This document shows, one piece after another, positions 42,195 to 54,960 of a DNA stretch of 64,000 nt (within the stretch, counting starts at the first letter, position 1; each line of letters opens with the position of its first letter). A model generated the notes under the pieces. That model saw only the letters and a program-made list of their open reading frames with translations, was not told the origin of the DNA and did no database searches. The translations under genes were made by a program, and so were the position numbers. Source of the stretch: Punica granatum (taxonomy: Eukaryota > Streptophyta > Magnoliopsida > Myrtales > Lythraceae); the NCBI RefSeq assembly GCF_007655135.1, contig NC_045133.1:23161845-23225844 (forward strand), in the 5' to 3' direction.

Positions 42195-43829
42195 TTAGGA
42201 CGACATGCTTCGGGAGTGGCTGCTGTTACTGTGCGACCACCTCCGGAAAGTGCAAGCGACTAAATTCCTGCTGCTCAAAATCCCTAACCTCAACTTCAAG
42301 GACGGTGATCTCCTGGTACCACGACCGCTCGTGGATGCGATATCAGGAGCACCGGCAGCAACTACTGGAGGGAATTCGACCCCGTTTTCCTGAATTCCTC
42401 CATCGCTAGCACTTGCATCGATATTTTCTTGTTCACCGGTATCTAAATTCACCGCGAGCGATTCCCTGCTCGATCTTAACCAGTTCGCGCCCTCGGCAGT
42501 CACACTCCTGCACTTCTTCACCTTCACTTTGACCAAATTAGGGCACCCACTTGCTAAAGCTTCCATACCCTGATCTGAGACAGGGCAGCTCTTGATACAG
42601 AGCTTCTTCAGTGCGGTGCATTTAGCGGCAATGCACGATATCTCTTCATCCCCAACCGTATCGCTTCCACACAGTGCTAACCTCTCTAAGTTTTGGCAGT
42701 TCGAAGCTAACATATCCAAGCTCAGTTTGGTCGGGTCTACACCTATCAGGACCAGTTCTTGCAAATTGGGGCAATGCTTGGCGACGGCAATTAAGCCTTC
42801 ATCTCCAATGCGGGTTTCCTTGAAACCATCTATGTGGAGCTTTCTCAAGAGCTTACACCGCTCGGCAATAGCGACTAGCCCTAAGTTCGTGCACTCCAGA
42901 GTCCGAACGAGGTGCAGAATCTCTAGATCTAAGCAATTGGACAAGGCAGTTAGACCGAGATCGCTCACTTGGATCCTCTCCAGATGAATCTCAACTATAC
43001 TTGTAACCCTAGCTGAGATGACCTGAAAGAGCTTGTCCCAATCGCCAGAGCACTTGAAAAGTCTCAGAGTCCTCAAGTTCTTCGAGCCCACGATCAACGG
43101 ACCGAAGCACTGGCCGTTGTACAGCTCCTTGAGGCAGATCGTCTTGAGCGAAGCTGAAGCGACTCCGGGTCCTATCGGCTCCGCGGCGGCACCGTCAATC
43201 AGGCCGCGCAGCCTCTTGACGGAAAGTTCTTCCAGGGATGGACAGTTTTCGAGGACTGCGTTCATTCCCCTGGATCCAAAAGCGCAAGATCCGCAGGAGA
43301 GCTTCTTCAAGCTCTGGCAGTTCTTCGCGAAGGCCGCCATGCCTGCGTCAGTCAGCTCCCGGCATGCGCGGAGCTTCAGGCGCGTGAGGTTGCGGCAGCG
43401 CAGCGAGATGGAGATGAGGGCTTCGTCGCCGATGCTAATGGATCTCCGGTCGCATTTCAGGGCGAGCTTGGTGACGGCGTCGAACCTCGAGAACAGAGAA
43501 GGGATCATAGTGATGAGATCTGACTGAGCGTTGAGGGAGAGCCTGTGGCGGCTCTGTCCCTCTATCCTGAGCCAGCGCCGGCAGACGAGAGGGCACCTCT
43601 TCCGGTCACCGGAGCCGAGGGACTGGAAAACATACGCCAAGCACTCATCGGGGAGGTTAGAGATGTAATCGGCCGACTCGGAGGCGCTGGCCGGGTCAGA
43701 GCCCTTAGCTTCCTCGGCGAGCACCGGAGAGATCAAGGCGGAGGATTTGGATTTGGACTTGGACTTCGCGCCGCAGCCGGAGGGGCCCGGGAGGGTCGGT
43801 CCTGAGGCCTTCGAGGGGGATTGGCCCAT
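42195..43829 (-). CDS. F-box/LRR protein, SKIP2/VFB type
   Basis: A single uninterrupted ORF of 544 residues starts at ATG 43829. The N-terminus MGQSPS matches the Arabidopsis SKIP2/VFB group and fits an N-myristoylation signal (Gly2, Ser6). A lysine/serine-rich stretch follows. The F-box lies at about 54-95 (SNLPDECLAYVFQSLGSGDR, then CPLVCRRWLRIEGQSRHRL) and should bind SKP1/ASK. Leucine-rich repeats fill about 110-470, in the cysteine-containing form seen in FBL proteins (for example NCPSLEELSVKRL and HCPNLQELVLIG); they probably recognise substrates. The tail (470-544) is low complexity with a basic RTRRSPSLKLRLG-like segment. The protein would act as the substrate receptor of an SCF ubiquitin ligase; VFB genes are linked to auxin-responsive growth. 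The absence of introns is normal for this group. Large opposite-strand ORFs here are shadows of its GC-rich codons. Confidence 0.93.
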   Translation of the reverse strand: MGQSPSKASGPTLPGPSGCGAKSKSKSKSSALISPVLAEEAKGSDPASASESADYISNLPDECLAYVFQSLGSGDRKRCPLVCRRWLRIEGQSRHRLSLNAQSDLITMIPSLFSRFDAVTKLALKCDRRSISIGDEALISISLRCRNLTRLKLRACRELTDAGMAAFAKNCQSLKKLSCGSCAFGSRGMNAVLENCPSLEELSVKRLRGLIDGAAAEPIGPGVASASLKTICLKELYNGQCFGPLIVGSKNLRTLRLFKCSGDWDKLFQVISARVTSIVEIHLERIQVSDLGLTALSNCLDLEILHLVRTLECTNLGLVAIAERCKLLRKLHIDGFKETRIGDEGLIAVAKHCPNLQELVLIGVDPTKLSLDMLASNCQNLERLALCGSDTVGDEEISCIAAKCTALKKLCIKSCPVSDQGMEALASGCPNLVKVKVKKCRSVTAEGANWLRSSRESLAVNLDTGEQENIDASASDGGIQENGVEFPPVVAAGAPDIASTSGRGTRRSPSLKLRLGILSSRNLVACTFRRWSHSNSSHSRSMSS

Positions 43830-45949
43830 CCTAGGAGCCTGGGGGAGATGGACGGTGGCGATTTGAGGCTGAAGTTGAGTAATCCTACGCGCCGCCTCAG
43901 CGGAATAAGGAAGGAGGGAGCTGCAGAGACGCTCCGGCGGATTTTGCTGTCTGCTGCGAGATGGTCAAGTGGCGGACTTCAAATCGGATTTCATTTGCCC
44001 TTTTCTCGAGTCTTGCTGTGTTATCTTTTTCTTTTTCCTTTTCTTTCTTTTTCTCCATTAATGCAATAAGTTGTCAATCTATATGGGGCCTGTGTGACTG
44101 TGTATGTGAAATTTAAACTTATTTATTTGTTACGAATTTTTTAAATATGAATTTAGATTTCCCCTTATTTTTTTTCCAATTATAAATATAAGGAGTGACA
44201 TAAGAAAATAAAATAAAATAAAATTAATTAATAAAGAAGATATTTGTAATCTCATCACGAAAATCGAATATGAAATCTCTTAATTACAGAACTTACATCA
44301 ATGCACCCATCCACTTTCCCGATTTTCCCATAATTTTGTTTTGGCAGGAAAAAGCTCTTTGCATTAGTTAACCAACATCAGAAACAAGTCTGGGAAAGAT
44401 ATTATCCTTACATCATCTCTAAATAGCGATTTTTTCATAAGTAGAATAAGAGAAATAGAGCAAAAATTATGAAAAATTCAATAATGATCATACACGGCAT
44501 GAGGAAATAACAAATAAATTATAAATATATATATCTATATATATTAGATAGGTGAATTTTGGTCGCGCAAATTAGTGATGTAATAACTAATAATAGTAAT
44601 AGTAATCTCATTGGTTCATAGTTCGTACCATATATCTGTGCAGTTGAATTGTTTAAGATTTTCGGGGAAAAAAAATACATATCATTTATTTGAAATTGTC
44701 AATAAATGCGAAATTGGGCCGCGCAGAGATCGGGCCTAAGTATTTACCTAAGGCTGCCGTCCGAATAAATTATCGAGCCCAATTTACTGTTCTTTCTTTT
44801 GTAAGTCTTTGGGCTAGTTTTTTTTTTAGTAGTATTGCTTTTTTCCCAATATAAAGTTTTAAAAAAAGATTAAATTTTTTCTCTCTCGTACACAAGGATA
44901 TAGAGAAAATATTGGTTAAATATTACTCATGTAATAACCAATCAAACAGTTTATAAGTAGAAATCTATGAGAATGTTGTAGGGTCAGTTTTTCACTTACA
45001 AACACTGTTATTGAATATTACATAGTTAAGTAACAGAGTAATACTCATCGAATATTTTCTCAAAGATATGGCCTCTAGGATAAGAACATTTTCCACAATC
45101 TTGCTAGCATTCCACCAGGTAAAGAAAAAGAACTTTACGTGAATTGAGAACCTCCACTTTTTCGACGATATTGATCAACATAAAATTGTAAGTGTTAATT
45201 CAAAAATTAACAGGTTCTCATAAATCATTTGTCGCATGAATAATAGGATTTTTCATGTCAATGTTCTAAAACTATCGTGGTGGGCCGGTCTCGAAGTCAA
45301 TTCTCGAGGCTCACCCTTGCCCTGGACATCCGATGAACTAGACCAAGAGCCATATGTGGCTTCCTTGTGCCGAGACCAACTAGGGGAGCCCCAGCCTTTA
45401 ACGGCTCAGACCACGTTGAGCTATTACCTTTGCTCCATCTGTTCTTCCTATTTTATAAATCTAAAAAAATATTTTAAATTCACGATAATAGAGTCATTTT
45501 TTTATATTTTTTATTGGTAAACCATCTATTTGGGTCAAGAAACATACAAAAATTATAATTCTTAATATATCGATTTCATTGAATTAAATAAACAAAATTA
45601 TCCCGCCTTTTCAATTCTAATTCGGTTCTATTCTTAACTATAAATCTTCTATCGAGTCTCAGTTGTATATTTTGAAGGACCAAACCTTACGTTAGGCTTT
45701 TGTTGATAATTAAGATCATTCCATGCCACAACTGCCTTCCCACTTAAACATAGAGTTTCTCGGAACAAATCTGGAGATAAACTTCCATTGTACTATATCC
45801 CAAATGTTCCCATTGTTCCAACTAAAACAAACCACATAGTAATTTAGACTAATCCCACAAGAGTTCACACCATTCGACCGATGAGGAGTTTCCGTTCGCA
45901 GCCCTCAACTCCTAGACGATTGACCATTTGCATTCCCTATACATTAATA
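43830..45949. other. Intergenic DNA upstream of the F-box gene
   Basis: The first 250 bases hold the leader and core promoter of the F-box gene; no TATA box is obvious. The rest is AT-rich with no gene seen. Confidence 0.5.
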
Positions 45950-46139
45950 TATACCAAGATATTTCATATTTTCATAATTATTTTTTCTTGAATTTTCACA
46001 ATGTATTTATATATTAGATATTTTCGAAGAGATAATTTGTTCCTTTTTTATTATTATAAAGTTCGTAAATATAATAATATCAATATAAAATAAAAACCGT
46101 AAAAAAAAAATTCGCATTATGCGCGAGTTAGATGATTAG
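45950..46139 (+). mobile_element. Helitron-like element, shorter copy 2
   Basis: The 3' end has the hairpin CGCATTATGCG (46113-46123), then CGAGTTAGATGATTAG and a T, parallel to the copy at 33837-34389. The 5' half shares TAATATATAC and TTTTCATAATTATTTT. It is much shorter, so it is an internal-deletion derivative or a fragment. Confidence 0.4.
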
Positions 46140-47769
46140 TTGTTAAAAAAGTGTGATCCTCAGGCATCCAATTTTTTCCAAGTCGAATCAGCCACGTTTC
46201 TCTCGTTAACTTTGTTTTCTCGTTCGGGTAGAAACCCAAGCCCAAGCCCAAGCTTAGGCCCATGCATACACTCGCTATATTAGAGGCCGGCCAAGGCCTC
46301 ATGGCAATTGGGCCCCCATGTGAAAGAGCTTATATCTCAAACGTAAACTCACTATCGATATTTATATTCGTGTATCAGTTAGATAAATGATTGGTGGAAA
46401 ATGAGGATAATTTTACCGTCCCTTCCTTGGATAGTCGTTCGGTTCCTCTGAACTACCAGATCAATACTAACCACCCTCGGCACTGACATGATGATCTAGA
46501 GGACCGTCCAAGAATGAAAATGTAGAAATTATCGAAAAAGTGAAAGTGAAATCAGTAAAATCGTTTGTCCAATTCTCTGGCAAGAGATTTCATGGAAGCA
46601 GATGAAAAACAGAACAGGTTAGTAACACTTTAAGATCAACAACCCAAGCTTCCATTTTTCTAACCTTTGACTTTTGAGGTCCGTTCTGTTTAATGTGTTC
46701 CTCTTTTCCTTAAGGTCCCTTTCAGCGCATAGACTTTGCCATCTGATGTTTTCCCTTCCAACACAAATTTATGCCCCGAGCGGCGACCGACAGAGAACTG
46801 ATAGACATATCTGCTTTAGTGGACAGCTTTTGTTTCTATTTTTATTTTAAAAAAGAGAGAGAGAGAGAGAGAAATTGATATGCATCACATCATACATGAA
46901 ATTCTTAAATTCCAAGTTCGACGGGTTCGAACCAAGTCAGTCTATTGAGCGATAAAAGTATTGTAATTATAATCTTTTTTATTTACAATATTTGAATCTA
47001 AAATTTAACTTAAATTGAGTCGCATCACATAAATCGAGCCACATCGATTTTTTTTAATATAGCTTATTTTTAATGAACAATTTTTGTATAACTTCACATC
47101 ACCTTTTTTGCTTGGGGCTGACTGACGGGAGTTATTGCTGCCCCCACAGGAAAATTACTCATTTAGGTTTATAGATCAATTTGTTTGTTTATATTGACCG
47201 CTACTCTCTACCTGGTCTTCTTTTAAGCTGTTTTTATTTGCAGAAAAGGGCACTTGAAATTAATCGAACCCCCTTTGAGGATTCTTTCTTGGCATTGGAA
47301 ATTCTACCATCTGCCGAGGACAATGCATTATCACTCGTATATGAATGAATATTTTGTTCGTTCCAATGTATATTGTACTGTCAGGCCGTCGTAACTTCCT
47401 CGACGACTTGCACATTAATAAAAGGAATAATTTTGTTGTCACACCTATTCTAACAACTTGCAAAAGAAATTGGGGTAAGCTATATGGTTTCTGTAGTCGT
47501 GTGATGCAATAAGACCAACTGGGTCAGTCCCGTATATCAAGACTCTTGCTCCTGCCTATATATTTAATTTATATTGCTTTCCTTTTTCAAAGTGGTTGAT
47601 AGGAGTAACTAATTTCATAGTGCTCAATTTTTTAATCTTCTTGACTAAAGAAATTGATAAAATAATAACATTTTTTTGTTTTAAAAAAATCATATTTTGA
47701 AATGAAATAATTCATCTCAAAACCTCTTGAGATCATTTTGGACAATGTGAAACATTCGTATAACAATGA
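46140..47769. other. Intergenic DNA, no gene seen
   Basis: A GA run lies at 46854-46871. A GGGTTCGAACC motif near 46928 may be an old SINE trace. Nothing else was recognised. Confidence 0.55.
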
Positions 47770-47774
47770 ATATG

Positions 47775-49281
47775 TGTTACGATAAATATAATCGATTTAC
47801 GCAAGCGCACGTATCGAACAAATAATAAAGAATGAGTAGAGTATCGTTTCCATGAGAATTGATCGAGACTTTTGCTAAGTATCAGAATTAGAACAATCGG
47901 CTTTTATTTAGACAATTGATCTCTGAGGCTTTTTTAAAACTAAAATTAAGCATAAAATTGATAAAAACAATAATCCTGATGGTAATAAGATACCTAGAGC
48001 ATACAACTTCCCTTAGAGCTATTCCTAATCCAATCACCCATTTCACTTACTATTGAATGATCGATTCTCTTGTTAACCTATAACTTTTTATCTTCTCGTG
48101 CGTCTTCCAATAGCTAGGAGAACGTATTCTCATGTATCATATCGACTAAACTATTCCTAGGCAACCAACTAGTGAAGACCCACTAAGATCAAACCCTCTT
48201 CGACTACCTAAGGCGATTGATTATTCTTAGTCCTCTTGCAAATTAATACCGTTTCCCAACGTGCATTAATCTTAGGCTATCTGATCCTGAACCTAAACTT
48301 AGAATCTATTTCCCAAGTTCATCTAAGTTGCTAGAACAATTTAATTGATGGTCAATCAATCAAATAGCATTAAGAACGGAATAAAATAAACACGATCAAT
48401 CAATCAATAAGCAAAGAATCAAGATCATGAATTAAGGATAAACCTTAGATTCCATTGAAACCCTTGGCAAAATAGATTTAGCTCATGATAATGGAGTTCA
48501 ACAACCAATAATATGAAGAAAACGTAATAGAACGCAAGAATAAAGAAGAGTTGAATGAAAACACAGCCGGTCTCAAGCTCGAGTCGTCTATGTCTTCTCT
48601 TTCGTCTCCTGTTGCTCTCCCATGTATCTCTTTCTTCCTTGGTGTCGATTCACCTCTTCACATTCAGCCAAAAGGCCTTTAAATATCTCAAAAGAATCCT
48701 TAGAAATTCTCTATATAATCCCATATATCAATTGCCTAAAAAAAAGTAAAAGAAATCTAAACAATATTATTCCTTTCTAACTCAATCTTCAAGTCTTTCC
48801 ATGCCAAGAGGTCTCATAATAAATGTCTTCACGCTCAAAGATTTCCCAAAATATCTCCAAAGTATAGATGCAGCTCAGTGTAACTTGCCGCGACAATTCA
48901 TTAATTTACTACAATAAATATGCAAGTCGTTACAGCAAAATCACATTTTGTTACAACAGTTTAAACTTCAAAATCGGTCACTGATTTTGCAGCAACATGT
49001 GAACTCTCTTGTTGCCATTTTCTGATTACTTGGCCTCAAAACATGATCCTTTGAGCTCCTCGAAACTCCAAGTGACAATGCTACCAAGATCAAGCACGAC
49101 ATCAATAGCAAATTATTCATATAAATACTCAAAAACCAACTAGAAATTATTCAAAAAGTACCTAGACCTACTAAATCCGAATTAGCACTAAAACTAACCT
49201 AAGAAACGACTAATTCGAAGTCCTAACATGCAAATATACCCCAAAATGTGGTCATTTAACTCCGTTTTTACCGAGTTATCA
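47775..49281 (-). mobile_element. Solo LTR of a large LTR retrotransposon (1507 bp)
   Basis: On the - strand the segment starts TGATAACTCGGTAAAAACGG and ends GTAACA, the TG...CA of LTRs. Both sides carry the same 5-bp duplication, ATATG (47770-47774 and 49282-49286). Neither a primer site nor internal coding sequence follows, and no second LTR is present, so this is a solo LTR left by recombination between LTRs. The terminal sequence TGATAACTCGGT and the size suggest a Gypsy (Tat/Ogre-like) family, but that is a memory-based guess. ORFs inside are incidental. Confidence 0.85.
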
Positions 49282-49286
49282 ATATG

Positions 49287-52200
49287 TTTCTATTTGAGAG
49301 AAAATGCTCTTAAACTGTAGAAATTTATCGCAGGAAAAATATATATGTTTCTATTTTGTGAGTGGTTAGTTGATTTTTTTGAATTGTCATATACTTAAAA
49401 ATGAAAAACGACTACTTACCTAAAAGTTTAGAGGAACCAAAAAACTATAGTACTAATCTAACAGTTCAGAGGAATTAAAAGGATGGTTCAGAGAAGGTAT
49501 ATGAAATGCTAGTAAAATATTTCTTCAAACATGGGATGTGCGGTGTAGTAGCGAGCCAATAGTCAAACTAGGGTCGAGAGACAAGGCACTCCCAAATTTG
49601 TATGCATGTGGAGACGAGACATAGCAATGATTAAAAGTGGAAATGCCCACTTTATTGACTTGAGGAATTCTTTCTTTTTGTGGCTTGTTGTGATGATCTC
49701 ATTTTCCCTTACGAGGAGGAACTCTGCTTGTCCTAAGCTAATGCTAAATTCCTGTCACCCATCATTATACCAAGAAATACAATAATTCACTTTTCTTTTA
49801 TTATATATACATGTGGAAATATATAAGTGCATTATGTTCCTGGCTGACTATTCTTTTGACTAATTCTGCTCTCTGAAGGAAATGGGAAAGGAAACCCAAG
49901 CATGCTCACTCAGGGGAGGGAAGGGAGCAAGTTTCGATTTTGGATTTCTGCCGAGGAATGGGAATGATGTCCCCTCCTCTCTCGTATGATTGTGTCCCAA
50001 GATGAGTGCGACTCGACTACCGAGGCCTTTCGTCTTAAGAAATTTAAGCGGCTGGATCGAATTATAAATATTAGTTAATAAAAGATACATATGTTTTAAG
50101 TTAAGTTTACTTTTAATTATCGAGAATTGAAAATGCCGGTCGGATCAAAGCTCGTCAGAAAATATGGATTTGTTAATGTGACATTTCCTGAAATCTATCT
50201 TATAATTTTCTTACTGCACCACAATATCTTAGTACTAGGGTAGTGTATCTTATCTAGTTAAAGTAAAGTGGTTTATTACATAAGACTCATCAATTCCATT
50301 AATTCTCTATTTGTGTGTTTGCTCAGTCTAAAACCAGACCCACGGTGGAAAACATCAGTATATGTTGTCTTGTGGGAAAGAGTTGATTCGATGGGTCAAA
50401 ATCGCATTCATAGTGGCCCGAAAGTGTGGAAACTAATATTTTTGGAAGCGGTATAATATTGTATATTTCATATCGAGCCTTGGTCCATCTACCAAGCTGC
50501 ATTAAGGAAAACCTAAAACCTTTCATGTTATGATTATGATTTACATCATTTTAACATGTGGTCGTGATAAAAACTGGACTAATGCGAAAATTATTAGTCT
50601 CTTAAATATGAAAGAAACATCGATAGTACAGAAGAAATTTAGATCTCGTCAGAAACAAGGAGGAATTATATATGATTGGTAAGCATCATCGAGATGAAGG
50701 AATTTGACAATTGCCAATGTCAAAATCTTTCTCATGTGAAACGATCATTAATAGAGTAATTAAAGTTAAATGCAGTACTGAGGATTTTGCGAAGGTCAAC
50801 TCCTTTAATCATCCATTTATCTATCCGAGGTTTTGCTCTCACTCGGACAGAGTACCCACACCAAACCCCAAGTAGTTGCACCCAATAATGTAAAAAAAAA
50901 TGTTTTTTTTTGTTTTTGTTTTTTTTTTTCACAGCAGTTGGCACTGCAATTATTTCTCAAGACAAACATTATCATGAGATTATTACCGGTCATCTTTCTT
51001 TTGCGGGCCCAAGGTCCTCCACCCAGCTGGAAAGTGGGCCCACCAGCCTCTTCCACGTGGCATAATCATGCCCCCCCTTAATCTCCAGATGTCCTTCGTA
51101 AATCAAATCCAACCCATTTTAAAGAACCTTTCATACCTTACCGGTCGAGATTATTGAACTTCAGAAATATCATGTGATATTTATAGGAAAAAAATCTAAA
51201 AGAAAAAGAAAATGTTTTATTGACAATATGTAATCGGAAGGTTTATGAGTGGAATAAAAGATATGATTTTGAAAAATGAAAAATTCTAAGAGAGAGAAAG
51301 TAGAGCGTAGAAACACTTGTAGTCCGGGAAATCTCGATCAAATATGAGGAGAGTTAAGGATGACGATAATAATATCATGATGTTCCCTCCCGTCATACAA
51401 GATGACTCAAGATCCTCCATGCTAACAGAAGAACGAGAATCATCTGCATCCAAGGTCTCTACATTTTAGTGCATTAAGTGTTGGAAAAGTAGATTGTAAA
51501 TTTATTGGGCTTGTCATTGGTGAATTACTTAGTGTAATTCATACACACTTGGATAAAGACAAGGTTTCGGAGTAAATGTGACCTCGTATCACATTCTGAG
51601 AAATTGTCCCAACAGTAACTGTAAATTGTGCGCACAAACGAGTTTCATATTACGATTTGAGAGCGAGAGTGACGGTTGTTCTTTCAGTAACGCCCAAGAC
51701 TATTCGAACACTGAAAAGATTCCTTTGTGAGACTGATTTTAACAAAAAGAGCACGCCCTAAACGAAGATAAGCAAAAAATAGACACTTTGTTGTTGGCCA
51801 TTAATCATTATAAATTAAAGACTCTTGTGCCAGAAGTGATTATCTAAATTATTCGAAATAATTCCAATATCGAGTGAGAGAATTATGGAGTTTTTCGAGT
51901 TTGCTAGCTAGTGGAAAAACTCATAAGGTTTCGTTGTATCTCAAGTGAACCTTTGCCTTAACACTCTAGCAACTTTCAATGAGGACGAATGGCTCTCTTT
52001 GGAAAGCGTCACTCATGCCTCAAAGTCTATCATCAAAGTTTGTGTTTGTGTTTGTGTTCTTCTTCGACCGTTTCCAAAGTTTGTCTTCTCCGACTCCGAA
52101 TATGGTTTTCCATCGTCTCAGAATCAATCATCTAGAGGTGTTATCCCTCAAATTAGGGTCCCTGAATTGATATGACTCAAAAGCCGGTGTGATCATCTGA

Positions 52201-54596
52201 AGCAACAACTTAGAGGCCTAGTTGTTGGATCCACTTATAATAAGGTGCATCCCATGGTCGTGTTAGTACATCGATGTAATGACTCCAACCGAACAAGTGA
52301 GTATGAATTGTATTTCTTTCTTATATATATCTGGGGGTTGCATTGTAATTGTATGGCTGAGATATCAAGATCCATGGAGATGAAGTGGTCCCATCATCAG
52401 CTCCACAGTACGAGGTACTATGGATTGGTGCATGGGACTGGGGATGGACTGGATGGAGTGGGCAATTGATACAAAGAGCTTTGCTTTCTTTATACTCTCT
52501 GTTCTTTCTTCCCCTTCCCTCCCTCCCCGACTGTGACCAATGAGCTTAGCCCCCCTCTTTATGATCCTTTCTTTCTTTGAATCCACACACCCAAAAAACA
52601 AAACAAAAAAAAGGCAAAGAACAAACACACTCACTCCCTCTGACTTTGACTGTAATCATCATGGAACAGCTGTGATCTTTCCTAGAGGACTATATAACAA
52701 ACTACAGCATGATTCATCCAAAAAAGGAAGCCAAAAAAAAAAAAACAAAACAAAACAAGACAAAGAAAAGGCTAAAATTCTTACTACATGCATCTATATA
52801 TTCTATCTATGCCCACTTTACTCTTTGAATAGGCAGCATGCAAGATGAACACACATTGCTTGATAATAATAGGAAACTACGTGCTTCACCCGGGTCGGGT
52901 ACATACGACGGCATAGTTCCTGAGCTGTTGGATCTATTTTCAAGGTGGAGGTCTAATGCGTGAAATATTACTCAGCTGTGCATATACAGTTTAGTGCACT
53001 GGAGATTTTCAATCAGTGACAGTTTATTAGTACAAGATGGCGACGGCAAACATTAGAATGATCAGGAACATATCAATTGTATAGTGTCATACTGACAGAG
53101 ATATCTTACAAAACCAACTTATGAAAAATGTTCAACCGGACCGGAGAAATTCTAGCTCGGGACCATTACTTTTAATTGACATCAAGGGCCGAGGTCGATT
53201 CGAGCATTAGATTCCTAGCAGATCATATATAGCTACCAAGTTCCAATTGAAAATTTCAACTAGTTAATAGACCTACGAGAGAAAAAGATCATCTAAAGGA
53301 GACAACACTGTCCCAAAACAAGGCAAGAAACAGTGACCCAAGCAATCAATTCCTGCGATTAGGTGGAAAATTCAATTGGCTTGAAATTTGTATGAGCACA
53401 ACGCTGTATGTATATACACGCACGCACACGCAAAATTTTCAAAAGAAAAGTACATACAGGACGTACAAAGAATGAAAACGGAAGACTTTTTATTTTTGTG
53501 CACGGCCGATATTCAAAAATTCAATGAGTCCCGACTAATTTAGTTCGATTGGAGTCGACTTCAAATTCTTCAAATTTAAATTTTTACGATCAAAAAACAT
53601 TCAAATTTAAGATTTTATTTAAGAAAACAAGACGAATTGATTGAATCAAATCGAATTGATTGCTTATTTGGTTATTTGTTAACAACCACAATTTTTTTTA
53701 TAAAAAATTCTATAATATCAACTGCCTGCCAGTGGCAGCACTGATAAGTTCATTTTTATATAGGCTGGCTGTCTCTTCTGAGTTCTCACCACCGATCTCT
53801 CTCTCAATCTTCTCCCATTTCTTTATATATCTCTCTAGGCCTCTAGAGAGAGAAACAGAGCAGCTTTGTTCTTCTTCTTCTTCTTGGAGATTGGAGCCCG
53901 TGAGGCGTATGGCGACGAAAGCAAAAGGGAAAAATAAAAGAAAGAGGAAAAAATAAAAGAAAAAGAAAAAAAAAATAGAAGGAGAGAGGGGCGGCAGAGG
54001 CAGTACGTAGTAATGGGGTAAAGTAAATAGTAATGGCAGTGGGTGTAAGCACGAAGCAGAGGAAGGCATGCACGCGTCCCTGTTCACTGCAATATATACG
54101 TACCAACGTACACTACGCATTATGTACACTTGCGGTTGCATTCGCGCTTTCCGGTTGACTCGGTCCAACAATGACCTCTCCCTTTCCCTTTCCCCGCCCC
54201 TCTCCCTCTCGTTGGGTGCGTTCCAGTGGAATGGTATGGAAATGAATTAATAATACCTTGTATTAAGTTTGGCATTTCATAGTTACGGTTTATTCTTCGT
54301 GTACTGCACTGTTTGTGTCTGTCGCATGTAATTCCATATCGGTTATGCGAGGGGAGATCTAAAAATTTATTTGTAATGCCCAATAATCTCATTAATGACT
54401 AATACTTTTGAGTGACGAGTCTGTACCGTGATATTACCTATAATATCAGAGCTACCGTAGCTTACAACCATGAGAGATCATAGGTTGTATATCGGGCTGT
54501 CCATGAGCCTGAATCGGTGGGATATGTTTGGAGGACATTGGGGCTAAGAGACCGGGTGTGGGGAAGTTCATTGTGTCTCGTAACCCTACATTGATT
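49287..54596. other. Long intergenic region with no recognised gene
   Basis: Poly(T)/GT runs lie at 50890-50930 and 52040-52062. A segment at 53750-53960 looks like a promoter and leader (TTTTTATATAGG at 53751-53762, CT-rich tract, then a 15-codon ORF that is nearly all lysine, arginine and glycine) but leads to no longer CDS. A degenerate ATATCAGAGCTACC near 54447 may be an old retrotransposon primer site. The remainder is AT-rich without domains. Confidence 0.45.
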
Positions 54597-54960
54597 GTGG
54601 TGTTAGACTATCTACAGCGCGGGTCTTCACTCTCGTCTCTGACGCCGCGTCGAATCGTCAGAGACGTGGTGGAGAGACGCCCCGTGCTGTGGCATCTCTC
54701 AAACGAGAAACCATTGGGCGGCTACCGAGTGACGGCCCTTGAGACTCACGCGACAACTTTCGCTTCTTTTTCTTTTTTCTTTTAAAAATTTAAACTGTGA
54801 GACTCATTTTAGAGATTCAAAAATAGAAATTATAGTTAAAGTGGTGAATTTCTATTTTTGTTGAGTATATCTCTTAATGAAGTGGTAATTATGTGACAAT
54901 GAGTGACCCACTTCAAAGACTCAAATAAGGGATTATGGCTGGAGATGGTATTACAATGTC
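54597..54960. mobile_element. Possible MITE with internal hairpin
   Basis: The ends resemble imperfect inverted repeats (GTGTTAGACTATCTACAGC against TGTAATACCATCTCCAGCC). A perfect 11-bp stem, CGTCTCTGACG (54634-54644) with CGTCAGAGACG (54656-54666), lies inside. I found no clear target duplication. It is probably a degraded small DNA transposon. Confidence 0.3.

Noticed and set aside
42592..43805. Long + strand ORFs (131 and 164 codons) opposite the F-box gene
   Set aside because: They are antisense shadows of the GC-rich F-box/LRR coding sequence and show no domain of their own.
51300..52260. Possible LTR retrotransposon fragment
   Set aside because: The text resembles LTR/leader sequence but no terminal repeats, primer site or coding domain could be found.
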